NCBI RefSeq assembly: GCF_047462415.1
Contig: NZ_JANSJE010000005.1
Location: 1 to 64,000 of the forward strand
Length of the DNA stretch: 64,000 nucleotides
From: Thermostichus sp047462415
GTDB taxonomy: Bacteria; Cyanobacteriota; Cyanobacteriia; Thermostichales; Thermostichaceae
Reading direction: 5' to 3'
In this document: positions 25,317 through 33,481 of the stretch, one piece after another
Numbering within the stretch: position 1 is the first letter of the stretch
Layout: each line of letters starts with the position of its first letter
Translations under genes and position numbers: made by a program
The notes under the pieces: generated by a model
Seen by the model: only the letters and a program-made list of their open reading frames with translations
What the model was told of the DNA's origin: nothing
Database searches by the model: none

Positions 25317-26435
25317 TCAACTTTTGCGGGCCAAGGTGTAGGCGCTGACGTAGTGGGTTTCTCGGCGCAACACTTCACAGCCCGCCTGCTGCAGGCGCGC
25401 CCCCAGATCGTCGCGGATGTAGTCCCGGTAGTAGGGTTCGTGGAAGGTTTGCGCAAAAGCTTCCATCGTCTCCTCCAGCTCCGGCGAGTCCAGCAGTTGC
25501 ACCGAGTCGCAAATGACGATCACGCCCCCCGGCTTCACCACGCGGCTCATCTCGTTGATGACATTTTGGCGGGCTGGGCCGGGCAGCTCGTGGAAGAGAA
25601 ACACGCTGACAACCGCATCAAAGGTGGCGTCGGCGTAGGGCATGGCCTCGGCGTTGGCGCGGATGAGCTGCGGCAGCTCCCCCGGCAGCTCTTGCAACAG
25701 CCGGTTGGCCTTGCGCAGGTAGGCAGGGGAAAGATCCAAACCATACAGCGCGGCTTTGGGCAGGGATCCCCGCAGCAGGCGCAGCGTGCGCCCGGTGCCA
25801 CAAGCTACATCGAGAATGTGGGGAGCCGACAGGGCGGGATCGAGAGCATCTTTGAGCAGGCGGATCACCCGCCGCCGCATCGCATCCGCTGTGCCCCCAA
25901 ACAGCAGTTCCACCTGCAGGTCGTAGAGCTCAGCCGAGCTGTCGCTCAGGTAGCCGTTGGTTTGGTAATGAAAATTTTGCAGGTAGTATTTTGGATAGCC
26001 TTCTGTGGAGATGTCCTGAGAAAACTCTTGGTAGCGCTTGCTGTGTACCCGCTGAGTGATCTGCGGCAGATCCAGCCATACCTGCGGGTAGTAGCGGGCA
26101 AAGTCCAGCCAGGGGTTGTCGAAAAGAAGCGCGTGAGGGTAATAACCTGCCTCGGCATCTTGCCAATCGACCTGGAGCAGCCGTTCGTAACGAGCCCGCA
26201 ACTCTTGCAAAGTAGCTGCGCTGAGCTTCACTCGCTCCCGCGGCGGCAGGGTTTTCCCGGAGGAGAAGCTCTGCAGATCCCTAAGTACCGAGAGCATCAG
26301 CTCCGAAGCCTGGGTGGAGAGAGCCTTATGGGCAAAGCCAAAGAGATTTTTACCCCACTGAAAAGTGCGGTAGGCAGCTTCTCCGACTGGAGACGGGATC
26401 GGCAGCGACAGCTCGGAGCTCAACTGTAGGCTCAT
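25317..26435 (-). CDS. Class I SAM-dependent methyltransferase
   Basis: The 372-residue protein has a C-terminal Rossmann methyltransferase domain (about residues 200-340): motif I ILDVACGTGRTLRLL, then LYGLDLSPAYLRKA, MPYADATFDAVVSVFLFHEL and GGVIVICDSVQL. The N-terminal 190 residues are helical and specific to a cyanobacterial/plastid subgroup, with GYYPHALLFDNPWLDFARYY and YYLQNFHYQTNGYLSDSSAE. That arrangement resembles proteins linked to quinone or lipid methylation, but the substrate is not evident. The start ATG (MSLQLSSEL) is preceded by AGGG. It stands alone, next to the structured intergenic region. Confidence 0.85.
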   Translation of the reverse strand: MSLQLSSELSLPIPSPVGEAAYRTFQWGKNLFGFAHKALSTQASELMLSVLRDLQSFSSGKTLPPRERVKLSAATLQELRARYERLLQVDWQDAEAGYYPHALLFDNPWLDFARYYPQVWLDLPQITQRVHSKRYQEFSQDISTEGYPKYYLQNFHYQTNGYLSDSSAELYDLQVELLFGGTADAMRRRVIRLLKDALDPALSAPHILDVACGTGRTLRLLRGSLPKAALYGLDLSPAYLRKANRLLQELPGELPQLIRANAEAMPYADATFDAVVSVFLFHELPGPARQNVINEMSRVVKPGGVIVICDSVQLLDSPELEETMEAFAQTFHEPYYRDYIRDDLGARLQQAGCEVLRRETHYVSAYTLARKS

Positions 26436-26688
26436 AACCCTGCAAGGTGCGAATGCTTAATGTTTGTTTACGTTAGATTATAGCAAGGCAGCGATGGGAA
26501 ACCGGCAAGTTCTGGGCCTTGGGAGAGTCGGCGAAGTTGGAGCTGTAGATCGCCAATCACACCCCACTTCCCTAAGAGGGAGAGTACTCTATTGGTGTCC
26601 CCGGAAGGACGTCCCCGATGCCCCATGCACTGGAGGAAGGGGCTGAGCAGGTCGAGCAGATGGGAACAGAAAAGGGAGTGCCCCGAGC

Positions 26689-27345
26689 ATGACAGCCAAG
26701 ACGGTGTTGGTCATTGACGATAGCATCATGATCCGCAAGATGGTGGCCAGCATCTTGGCTGACCAGTTTCAGGTGCTGGAGGCCAAAGATGGCCTAGCGG
26801 GCTTGGAGGCTGCCAAAAAACATCACCCCGACCTGATCTTGCTGGATTTTGTCATGCCCAAGATGGACGGCTATGACACATTGCAGGCCATCCGGCAGGA
26901 AGAGAGCCTGAAGAATACCCCCGTCATCATCATGTCGGGGATGAAAGAGCAGGTAACAGCCCGCATCCCTGAGCCTTTTGTCGATTTTGACTTCATTGAA
27001 AAGCCGTTTGAGGCGGAAGCCCTTCTGGCTCGCATTCAAAAGGCCCTGCAAGTGACCCCGGCGGCTGCGCTGGAGCCCGGATCGGAAACCAACACTCAAT
27101 TGCTCTTGAACAAGCTCACCGCCATCGAGACGCTGCTCATCCAAGGTACGGAAAACCTCATCCAGCGGGAGGTGGTGACGCGGCTTGCCAGCCTCAACCA
27201 GCGCCTGGAGCGTCAGGAATCTTATAGCGCTAACCTGGAAGAGCAGATCCGTAAGCTCACCAGCGAGGTGGAACGGCACAGCCAGGGCCTGGCCCTGATC
27301 GTCAGGGAGCTGCGCCATATTCGTAAACTGTTGGGGGGATCCTGA
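26689..27345 (+). CDS. CheY-like response regulator with coiled-coil tail
   Basis: The 218-residue protein has a receiver domain (1-125) with acidic residues Asp10 and Asp11, phosphoacceptor Asp53 in LILLDFVMPKMDGYDTL, Ser83, and Lys105 in FIEKPF. The rest is not a DNA-binding domain: residues about 140-215 form a predicted coiled coil with many Glu, Gln, Leu and Arg (LASLNQRLERQESYSANLEE). It may dimerise or dock a partner. The stop overlaps the next start as TGATG, so it is translationally coupled to a queuosine-precursor transporter. A G-rich stretch precedes the ATG. No histidine kinase lies nearby. The 253-bp region upstream is likely its promoter and leader. Confidence 0.85.
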   Translation: MTAKTVLVIDDSIMIRKMVASILADQFQVLEAKDGLAGLEAAKKHHPDLILLDFVMPKMDGYDTLQAIRQEESLKNTPVIIMSGMKEQVTARIPEPFVDFDFIEKPFEAEALLARIQKALQVTPAAALEPGSETNTQLLLNKLTAIETLLIQGTENLIQREVVTRLASLNQRLERQESYSANLEEQIRKLTSEVERHSQGLALIVRELRHIRKLLGGS

Positions 27346-28025
27346 TGTCTGAGCGCGCCTATCGGCACCTGGATGCGGTGACGGCCCTGTTCGTGGCCGT
27401 GCTGCTGATTTCCAACATCGCCTCCACTAAGATCGTGCTTTTGGGGCCGTTTACCTTCGATGGCGGCACCATCCTCTTTCCCCTCAGCTACATTTTCGGC
27501 GACATTCTCACGGAGGTCTACGGCTATGCCCGCTCGCGGCGGGTGATCTGGCTGGGGTTTTTCTCGGCGGCCCTGATGTCGGCGACCTTCATGATCGTGG
27601 GATCCCTGCCGGCAGCCCCCGACTGGCCCTATCAGGAAGCCTACAACCAGATCCTCGGCCTCACCCCCCGTATTGTGCTGGCCAGCCTGATTGCCTACTG
27701 GAGCGGCAGCTTCGCCAATGCCTACGTGCTGGCGCGCCTGAAGGTGTGGACGCGGGGACGCTGGCTGTGGACGCGCACCATCGGCTCCACCCTGGTGGGC
27801 CAAGCGGTGGACACGGGCCTGTTTATTCTCATCGCTTTCTGGGGGGTGTTTCCCGGTCTCGTGAGCCTCATCGTCTCCAACTACGTGTTCAAGTGTGCCG
27901 TTGAGGCAGTCTGTACGCCTCTGACCTACGCCATCACCGGCTGGCTGAAGCAGCAAGAACAGGAAGACTACTTTGACGTGGCAACCGACTTCAACCCTTT
28001 CCGAATGCAGTCTGTATCCAGATAG
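27345..28025 (+). CDS. yhhQ: Queuosine precursor transporter (YhhQ/VUT family)
   Basis: The 226-residue membrane protein fits the YhhQ/QPTR family: ALFVAVLLISNIASTKIVLL, then GTILFPLSYIFGDILTEVYG, and SLVGQAVDTGLFILIAFW. Six hydrophobic segments are seen. YhhQ of E. coli imports preQ0/preQ1 for queuosine synthesis of tRNA; in cyanobacteria the exact substrate is not shown. The ATG overlaps the upstream stop (TGATG). The C-terminal 20 residues are soluble. The neighbour response regulator may tune its activity, but this is only suggested by coupling. Confidence 0.85.
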   Translation: MSERAYRHLDAVTALFVAVLLISNIASTKIVLLGPFTFDGGTILFPLSYIFGDILTEVYGYARSRRVIWLGFFSAALMSATFMIVGSLPAAPDWPYQEAYNQILGLTPRIVLASLIAYWSGSFANAYVLARLKVWTRGRWLWTRTIGSTLVGQAVDTGLFILIAFWGVFPGLVSLIVSNYVFKCAVEAVCTPLTYAITGWLKQQEQEDYFDVATDFNPFRMQSVSR

Positions 28026-28061
28026 TTCATCCATCCAGCGGCTGCCCCGACGGATCTGGCC

Positions 28062-28089
28062 TTGAGAGGGATCCCAGTTTTGGTATAGT
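28062..28089 (+). promoter_or_regulatory. Sigma-70-type promoter upstream of psbZ
   Basis: TTGAGA (28062-28067) and TATAGT (28084-28089) are separated by 16 bp, about 120 bp before the psbZ start. The spacer includes GGGATCCC. The transcript would have a leader of roughly 115 nt. Box quality is fair; this is a visual assignment only. Confidence 0.5.
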
Positions 28090-28209
28090 CAGAGCGTTAT
28101 CTATCTTATCTACCCTGCCGCCGGTGCGCAGCGAGCCGGATCAGGTTGGGCAGACCGGTGTTGTCGGGAGCTTTTATCCAAGACAAGACTTTTGTGAGGG
28201 ATCCAGACC

Positions 28210-28395
28210 ATGATGCTCATTTTCCAAATTGCTTTGTTGGTGTTGGTGCTGTACAGCTTGCTGCTGGTGGTGGCGGTGCCGGTGCTCTACAGCTCGGCCA
28301 GCGACTGGAGCCGGGCCAAGAATGTGATTTTGGTGGGATCCCTGCTCTGGGTGCTGATGGTGATCGGGGTGGGGGTACTCAGTTTCTTTAAGTGA
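28210..28395 (+). CDS. psbZ: Photosystem II reaction center protein Z
   Basis: The 61-residue protein matches PsbZ (Ycf9), a small two-helix subunit of photosystem II near CP43 that stabilises the supercomplex. Helix 1 is IFQIALLVLVLYSLLLVVAV, followed by the loop with SASDWSRAKNVI, and helix 2 is LVGSLLWVLMVIGVGVLSFF. The Asp-Trp-x-Arg/Ser-Lys loop is a family hallmark. Two adjacent ATG codons (28210 and 28213) are possible starts, with GAGGGATCC upstream as a weak ribosome site. Length is the family norm of 62. Confidence 0.94.
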   Translation: MMLIFQIALLVLVLYSLLLVVAVPVLYSSASDWSRAKNVILVGSLLWVLMVIGVGVLSFFK

Positions 28396-28625
28396 TCCTC
28401 TCACCATCCCACCAGCTCCCGGACGTTGCAGAGCATCAGGGCTGCAAGGTTCCGGTGGCGGGGAAAAACTGCGCACCTCCGCACCCTGTTGGGCCCTGAG
28501 CGCTCTCGGTAGAAGGGATCCCACCCCCTTACAATGGACAGCAACTCGATTCCATGTTCATGGCCTTGCTGCCTGCTCGGTCGGCAGGAAGCGGTGCTTA
28601 TGCCGAAGTCTTTTGGGAGGTTTGG

Positions 28626-29180
28626 GTGTTGAGAGCAGTGAAGCGTTCGTGGGGCCTCCGCTTGGCCCGGCTGGGGACGAGGCTGATTTTGGCAGGCTTG
28701 TTGGTAGGGGCGCTATCCCCTTTGGCAAAGGCACAGTCGGGCTTTGTCATCACCGGCAGCGAGGGGGTGCCTGTCCTCAGCTATCGGCTGGATTTTCGCG
28801 GCATTCGCGGTCGGCTGGATCGCTATCGCCTGAAGATCCCACCGCAGGATGTGGCGGTGGCGGAGGTGCAGATTAGCGCGGATAGGAACTTTGATGCCGT
28901 CATCGATCCCCAGAATGTGCGCCTAGAGGTGGAGGGCAAGTCGGTGGAGCTGGCGGAAGTGTACTGGAACGAGGAGTTTCGCTCTTTGGAGGTGGTGGCC
29001 CGTCAACCCATTGCCGCCGGCCAGGAGATCCGCTTGGTGCTCTCCAATGTGCGCAACCCTTCCGCTGCCGGCATCTACCGGGTAGAGGCGCGGGTACGGG
29101 GAACAGAGCCCAACCCGCTCTTCCGCAAGGTGGGCAACTGGCTCATCACCATCGACGATCCGGAGCGGCTCACGTTCTGA
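28626..29180 (+). CDS. DUF2808 family secreted protein
   Basis: The 184-residue protein has a signal peptide (basic start RAVKRSWGLRLARLG, hydrophobic core LILAGLLVGAL, cut after PLAKA-Q). The mature part matches DUF2808, a cyanobacterial periplasmic or outer-membrane-associated family: YRLKIPPQDVAVAEVQIS, DPQNVRLEVEGKSVEL and RNPSAAGIYRVEARV. No enzyme motif is seen, and the family role is unknown. The GTG start is chosen since GGGAGG precedes it by 5 bp; the frame is open further upstream, but that part is not needed for the signal peptide. A repeat hairpin follows its stop. Confidence 0.78.
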   Translation: MLRAVKRSWGLRLARLGTRLILAGLLVGALSPLAKAQSGFVITGSEGVPVLSYRLDFRGIRGRLDRYRLKIPPQDVAVAEVQISADRNFDAVIDPQNVRLEVEGKSVELAEVYWNEEFRSLEVVARQPIAAGQEIRLVLSNVRNPSAAGIYRVEARVRGTEPNPLFRKVGNWLITIDDPERLTF

Positions 29181-29218
29181 TGGCCGCTGCATCTGGCTTC
29201 AACAACCCCAAGGGATCC

Positions 29219-29320
29219 CCATCTCCCCTCTCCCTGAGGGAGAGGGGCTGGGGGTGGTCGCGTGAGCGGCGCGGAGCGCTTGGGCCTCAGGGAGAGGGGC
29301 TGGGGGTGAGGGGATCTCCC
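29219..29320. repeat. Repeat cluster with a strong palindrome after the DUF2808 gene
   Basis: Two G-rich units of the family seen at the window start lie here around a 34-bp GC-rich linker. The first begins with a perfect palindrome (29225-29247) whose 11-base arms start CCCCTCTCCCT and end AGGGAGAGGGG, able to form a strong hairpin. It sits 45 bp after the DUF2808 stop and could end transcription or stabilise the message, though no T-run follows. The last unit ends shortly before the uppP start. Confidence 0.7.
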
Positions 29321-29361
29321 CTCCAGACGGTAGCCTGGCATACAGGGAGAGGTTGTCTTTG

Positions 29362-30192
29362 GTGCTAGCCGACACCTGGTATCCCAACTGGTGGCAGGCC
29401 CTGCTCTTGGGCATGGTGCAGGGGATCACTGAATTTCTGCCCATCAGCAGCACGGCGCACCTGCGGGTGGTTCCGGCTTTGCTGGGCTGGCCAGATGCAG
29501 GCGCTTCCTTTGCAGCGGTAATCCAGTTGGGCAGCTTGGGGGCGGTGTTGATCTACTTTGCCTCTGATCTGCGCCAGGTGCTCCTTGGCTCCTGGAAGGC
29601 TTGGCAGGAGCGAGATTTCCAGCAGGAGTCTTGGCGGCTGCTCATAGGGATCCTGGTGGGGACGTTGCCGATTGTGGTTGCCGGATGGGCCGTCAAGGCC
29701 ATTTGGGGATCCCCACCCCGCCAGTTGGGGGTAATTGCTGCTGCCGCCATTGGCTTGGCGCTGGCTTTGGGCTGGGCGGAACGGGTGGGGAAACGCCGGC
29801 GAGATCTGCACAGCCTGGGCATTGGGGATGGGCTCTGGGTGGGGCTGGCCCAGGCCTTGGCGTTGATTCCAGGGGTCTCCCGATCCGGTGTGACGCTGAC
29901 GGCGGCTCTGTTGCTGGATTTGCAGCGCTCGGCTGCCGCCCGCTACTCCTTTTTGCTGGGGATCCCGGCCCTCTTTTTGGCGGGGGTGGCGGAGTTCATC
30001 TCCGAGTTTAAGGCAGAGGCGCTGCTGTCGCAGGGGTTGGGGACGCTCTCGGCCTTTGTTTTCTCCTACTGGTCCATCGATTGGCTCATTCGATTTTTGC
30101 AGCGCAGCAGCACCTGGCTGTTTATCGCCTACCGGATTGGGTTTGGCCTGTTCATTTTCCTGGGACTGGCCCTGGGGTTCTTGCAACCTTAA
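29362..30192 (+). CDS. uppP: Undecaprenyl-diphosphatase (UppP/BacA)
   Basis: The 276-residue membrane protein is UppP, which dephosphorylates undecaprenyl pyrophosphate to recycle the carrier for peptidoglycan and other cell-wall polymers. The signatures are GMVQGITEFLPISSTAHLRV (with the catalytic Glu) and ALIPGVSRSGVTLTAAL (with Ser and Arg). About eight hydrophobic segments are present. The GTG at 29362 lies 9 bp after GGAGAGG; a TTG at 29359 is also spaced well. The 3' end overlaps the nnr gene by 41 bp on the opposite strand. Bacitracin resistance is the classical phenotype of the family. Confidence 0.93.
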   Translation: MLADTWYPNWWQALLLGMVQGITEFLPISSTAHLRVVPALLGWPDAGASFAAVIQLGSLGAVLIYFASDLRQVLLGSWKAWQERDFQQESWRLLIGILVGTLPIVVAGWAVKAIWGSPPRQLGVIAAAAIGLALALGWAERVGKRRRDLHSLGIGDGLWVGLAQALALIPGVSRSGVTLTAALLLDLQRSAAARYSFLLGIPALFLAGVAEFISEFKAEALLSQGLGTLSAFVFSYWSIDWLIRFLQRSSTWLFIAYRIGFGLFIFLGLALGFLQP

Positions 30193-31744
30193 GCCGACTT
30201 AGCGCCTTGGGCAGGTACTCCCCTAGGTGGGCCGGATCCACCCCTGTTAGACCCCGCTCCCCCGCCAGTTGGATAGCGGCTTGGGCATGCCACCACACTC
30301 CGGCACAGGCACAACTGAGCAGCTCCGCGATCCCCATCGACTGACCCAGTTGGGCCCTTCTGCGCGCCACCAGGCCGCCGATTAAGCCAGTTAGGACATC
30401 GCCGCTGCCGCCGCGGGCCAAAGCCGGTGTGCTCTCCGGGTTGACCCAGCATTCCCCCCTAGGAGAGGCGATGACCGTCCGTGCTCCCTTTAAAACCACC
30501 ACTGCTCCACTCTGGGCTGCCGCCTTTTGGGCTGCCTCCATGCGATCCGCAGGCGGGATCCCTGGAAAAAGCCGGCGAAACTCCCCCAGGTGGGGGGTGA
30601 GGATGGCTTGGATCCCGTTTTCTTGCAAGCGCTCCACCCCCATCTCCGCCAGGGCATTAAGGGCATCGGCGTCGATAACCCAAGGGATCCCGGCCCAATC
30701 CTGCAGCAAGCTCTCCAGCAGTCGCCGGCGGGCTTCTCCTAGGCCGGGCCCCACCGCCACCGCCTGGAAAGGTTTTTCACCCAGCGGCGGCAGAGCCGGG
30801 ATCCCTTCCCAGGGGTGAACCAAGGCTTCCGGCAAAGTGCTGTGGATGAGCCCCTTCAATTCCGCCGGCACCGCCAGGGTTACCATGCCCACGCCACTGG
30901 CGCGGGATCCCAGCCCGGCCAACACCGCCGCCCCGGCATAGGCCGCCGACCCTGCGACCACTAGCAGGGATCCCTGGCGGTATTTGTGGGTATCCAAAGG
31001 CGGGTCAGGGGGAAAATGCGGCCAAGGGTTCAGCAACAACTGGGGAGCCGCCTCTGCCGGGCAGGCCCAAGGGGGGATGCCAAAATCAAGGCGATGCAGC
31101 CGTCCCACCCAGGGCAGAGCCGCCTCCTGCCACAGGCCCCGTTTCCAGAGGCCGAGGGCATAGGTGTGGCTGGCGCGGATGCAGCAGCCCCAGATCTCAC
31201 CTGTCTGGTCGTTGAGGCCAGAAGGCAAGTCCAGGCTGAGGATGGGAATGCTGCTGCCGTTGGCCCACTCCACCGCCCCCGCCCAGGGATCCCCCAGGGG
31301 CCGGTTTAGGCCAATGCCAAAGAGGGCGTCGATGAGCAAGTCGCAGTCGGCCAACGCCTCCACCCGCTCCACAAACTCCGCCCCTAGAGCCCTGAGGTAG
31401 CGGGCGTGGTCGGCGGTTAGGGGTTTGAGATCCGGCTTCCCCAGCCAAACCTTTACCCCCTTTTGGGCTAGCTGCAGCTCTCGCCCAACCACCAAGCCGT
31501 CGCCGCCATTGTGCCCCGTGCCGCAGAGGATGCCAACGCGCTGCGCCTGGGGAAAATCCTGCCGCAACCGGGCAAAAACGGCCAGCCCCACCTTCTCCAT
31601 GAGGGCGGCCACGGGCATGCCGGCAGCGAAGATCTCCTCCTCGAGGCGCCGCATCTGCGCCGAGCTGACCAGGGCGGTGGCCGGGTCAAGGGAGTTGAGG
31701 ACGCTGCGCTGCTGGGGCAAAGAGGGCTCTGGCATGGCGGTCAT
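30152..31744 (-). CDS. nnr: Bifunctional NAD(P)H-hydrate epimerase / dehydratase
   Basis: The 530-residue protein joins a YjeF_N epimerase domain (about 25-230; ILCGTGHNGGDGLVVGREL) and a ribokinase-fold dehydratase domain (about 240-520; VVAGSAAYAGAAVLAGLGS and ALARGGSGDVLTGLIGGLVA). Together they repair NADHX and NADPHX, damaged hydrated cofactors, the second step using ADP or ATP. The ATG at 31744 overlaps the stop of the upstream VOC gene as ATGA, which supports this start over a longer frame; an ATG three codons in is also possible. Its 3' end overlaps uppP by 41 bp. Confidence 0.92.
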   Translation of the reverse strand: MTAMPEPSLPQQRSVLNSLDPATALVSSAQMRRLEEEIFAAGMPVAALMEKVGLAVFARLRQDFPQAQRVGILCGTGHNGGDGLVVGRELQLAQKGVKVWLGKPDLKPLTADHARYLRALGAEFVERVEALADCDLLIDALFGIGLNRPLGDPWAGAVEWANGSSIPILSLDLPSGLNDQTGEIWGCCIRASHTYALGLWKRGLWQEAALPWVGRLHRLDFGIPPWACPAEAAPQLLLNPWPHFPPDPPLDTHKYRQGSLLVVAGSAAYAGAAVLAGLGSRASGVGMVTLAVPAELKGLIHSTLPEALVHPWEGIPALPPLGEKPFQAVAVGPGLGEARRRLLESLLQDWAGIPWVIDADALNALAEMGVERLQENGIQAILTPHLGEFRRLFPGIPPADRMEAAQKAAAQSGAVVVLKGARTVIASPRGECWVNPESTPALARGGSGDVLTGLIGGLVARRRAQLGQSMGIAELLSCACAGVWWHAQAAIQLAGERGLTGVDPAHLGEYLPKALSRLKVARTPGPVPGK

Positions 31745-32136
31745 GGCTGAGGGGGGCTTATGGAGCTCAGCTCGATCACATTCCCGTCGGGATCCCGAAC
31801 AAACACAGCCGCCCGCCCGGAAGCGCTGGGCTGCACCTCGTAGCCTGCCTGCAGCAAGCGGGCCTTCACCGCCTCCAGATCTTCCACTCCCAGCGCCACG
31901 TGGGGAAGGCGCCCCCACTTCGCCTTGCTGCCACGACTGGCTTGCTGCCCTTGGTCAAGCGGCTCCTCAGTGACAATCAAATGAATCTGCGAAGACCCCA
32001 CTTGGTACCAAGCGCCGGGAAAGTTAAAGGGAAACCGTTCTGCCTTGGGGATCCCGAGCACGGTTCCGTAGAAATGCTCAGCCCTGGCCAGATCGCTAAC
32101 CCAAAGGGCGGTGTGCAGGTGCTGATAGGTGCTCAT
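31741..32136 (-). CDS. VOC family (glyoxalase-like) protein
   Basis: The 131-residue protein has the glyoxalase/bleomycin-resistance/dioxygenase fold. Its metal-ligand positions are His in QHLHTALWVSDLARAEHFYG, His in GRLPHVALGVEDL, and Glu in RDPDGNVIELSS. It could be a metal-dependent isomerase or dioxygenase-like enzyme; the substrate cannot be read. The ATG (MSTYQHLH) is chosen over an upstream TTG that would add 20 residues. The stop overlaps the nnr start by four bases (ATGA), so the two genes are translationally coupled; both may handle reactive metabolites. Confidence 0.83.
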   Translation of the reverse strand: MSTYQHLHTALWVSDLARAEHFYGTVLGIPKAERFPFNFPGAWYQVGSSQIHLIVTEEPLDQGQQASRGSKAKWGRLPHVALGVEDLEAVKARLLQAGYEVQPSASGRAAVFVRDPDGNVIELSSISPPQP

Positions 32137-32285
32137 GACGTTGCTTGGGCGCAAGTTCCTGAAGCTGTCGAGAGAAAGTGTAAGGATTTTCTCCAAAAGA
32201 CCTGTTCCGCCTGTGCGCTAAGGTGGAACTAGGGCAGCGGCGACGAGAATATCCTCTATCTTGCTTCTTGCCTAGGGGTTGGTCT

Positions 32286-32507
32286 ATGGGATCCCGCACC
32301 AAGTTTTTCGGCACCGTCTTGGCCATGCTGGCCGTCAACAGCATCTACATGCAATTGCAGCAGCTTGCCCTGCGGCTGGAAGAAGAGGTAAAACCGGCTC
32401 CCTCAGAGCAGGCTGCTCCAGAGTCCCAGAGCAACGCTCAGCCGCCGCATCCCTGGGGTCATCTGGCCCAAGTTTTCCGGCATTGGGTCGAGGCCAGTCC
32501 CCTGTAA
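32286..32507 (+). CDS. Small hypothetical protein
   Basis: The 73-residue protein starts MGSRTKFFGTVLAMLAVNSIY, a short basic and hydrophobic segment that could be a membrane anchor, followed by a helix (QLQQLALRLEEEV) and a Pro/Gln-rich tail. AGGGG precedes the ATG at 7 bp. I do not recognise the family. It lies 102 bp upstream of rpe on the same strand. Confidence 0.5.
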   Translation: MGSRTKFFGTVLAMLAVNSIYMQLQQLALRLEEEVKPAPSEQAAPESQSNAQPPHPWGHLAQVFRHWVEASPL

Positions 32508-32609
32508 CCCTAGTCTCCGAGCCAAGAGGCAGTTTGCAAAGGGGATCAAACCCCGTACCATAGAGGAGCAGGCTCCCCTTTCTTGCGGTTCACAGTTTGG
32601 ATACTCACC

Positions 32610-33320
32610 ATGACTCAGCCGTCAGCAGCCTCTGGGCAAAAGCCGATTGTTGTCGCCCCTTCGATTCTTTCGGCGGATTTTAGCCGCCTGGGGGAAGAAG
32701 TGCGGGCGGTGGACGAGGCGGGGGCCGACTGGATCCACGTGGACGTCATGGATGGCCGCTTTGTGCCCAATATTACCATCGGCCCGCTGGTGGTGGAAGC
32801 GCTGCGCCCGGTTACGGCCAAGCCTCTGGACGTCCACCTGATGATTGTGGAGCCGGAAAAGTATGTGGCCGACTTTGCCAAGGCGGGGGCCGACATCATC
32901 TCCGTTCATGCCGAGTCCAGCTCTACCATTCACCTGCACCGCACCCTCAGCCAAATCAAGGATCTGGGCAAACAGGCAGGTGTGGTGCTCAACCCCGCTA
33001 GCCCCCTGGAGCTCATCCAGTACGTGCTGGATTTGGTGGACCTGGTCTTGATCATGAGCGTCAACCCCGGCTTTGGCGGCCAGAGCTTCATTCCGGCGGT
33101 GGTGCCCAAGATTCGCCAACTGCGGGCCCTGTGCGACGAGCGCGGTCTGGATCCCTGGATTGAAGTAGATGGCGGCCTCAAGGCCAGCAACGCCTGGCAG
33201 GTCATCGAGGCGGGGGCCAACGCCATTGTGGCCGGCTCGGCAGTGTTCAAGGCCAAAGACTATGCGGAGGCTATTCGCGCTATCCGCAACAGCCGTCGCC
33301 CGGAGCTGGTAACGGTTTGA
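32610..33320 (+). CDS. rpe: Ribulose-phosphate 3-epimerase
   Basis: The 236-residue TIM-barrel enzyme interconverts ribulose 5-phosphate and xylulose 5-phosphate in the Calvin and pentose phosphate cycles. Family motifs are APSILSADFSRLGEEVRAVD, DWIHVDVMDGRFVPNITIGP and VLIMSVNPGFGGQSFIP, with the catalytic Asp pair in DVMDG and EVDGG, and the phosphate loop NAIVAGSAVF. The ATG that gives MTQPSAASG is preceded by a short leader; nine more codons are open upstream but are not needed. Length matches the family. It is flanked by the small hypothetical gene and converges with a secreted protein gene. Confidence 0.95.
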   Translation: MTQPSAASGQKPIVVAPSILSADFSRLGEEVRAVDEAGADWIHVDVMDGRFVPNITIGPLVVEALRPVTAKPLDVHLMIVEPEKYVADFAKAGADIISVHAESSSTIHLHRTLSQIKDLGKQAGVVLNPASPLELIQYVLDLVDLVLIMSVNPGFGGQSFIPAVVPKIRQLRALCDERGLDPWIEVDGGLKASNAWQVIEAGANAIVAGSAVFKAKDYAEAIRAIRNSRRPELVTV

Positions 33321-33481
33321 TTTGAGCTTATCGATTGGGGAAACCCATGCTCTTGAGCCCCTCTTAGGCCAAGGCACAAAAGAGAGGGAAGAAGACCTAG
33401 CGCCCCTCATTCTTGGCCCATTGCGAATGGCCACAGCTCAGCGGCAGGGATCCCTTCTGGTGGAAGAACGGGCTCGAAATT

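Noticed and set aside
26464..26646. Small open frame before the response regulator
   Set aside because: Composition is not protein-like and it lies in the probable promoter/leader of the regulator gene.
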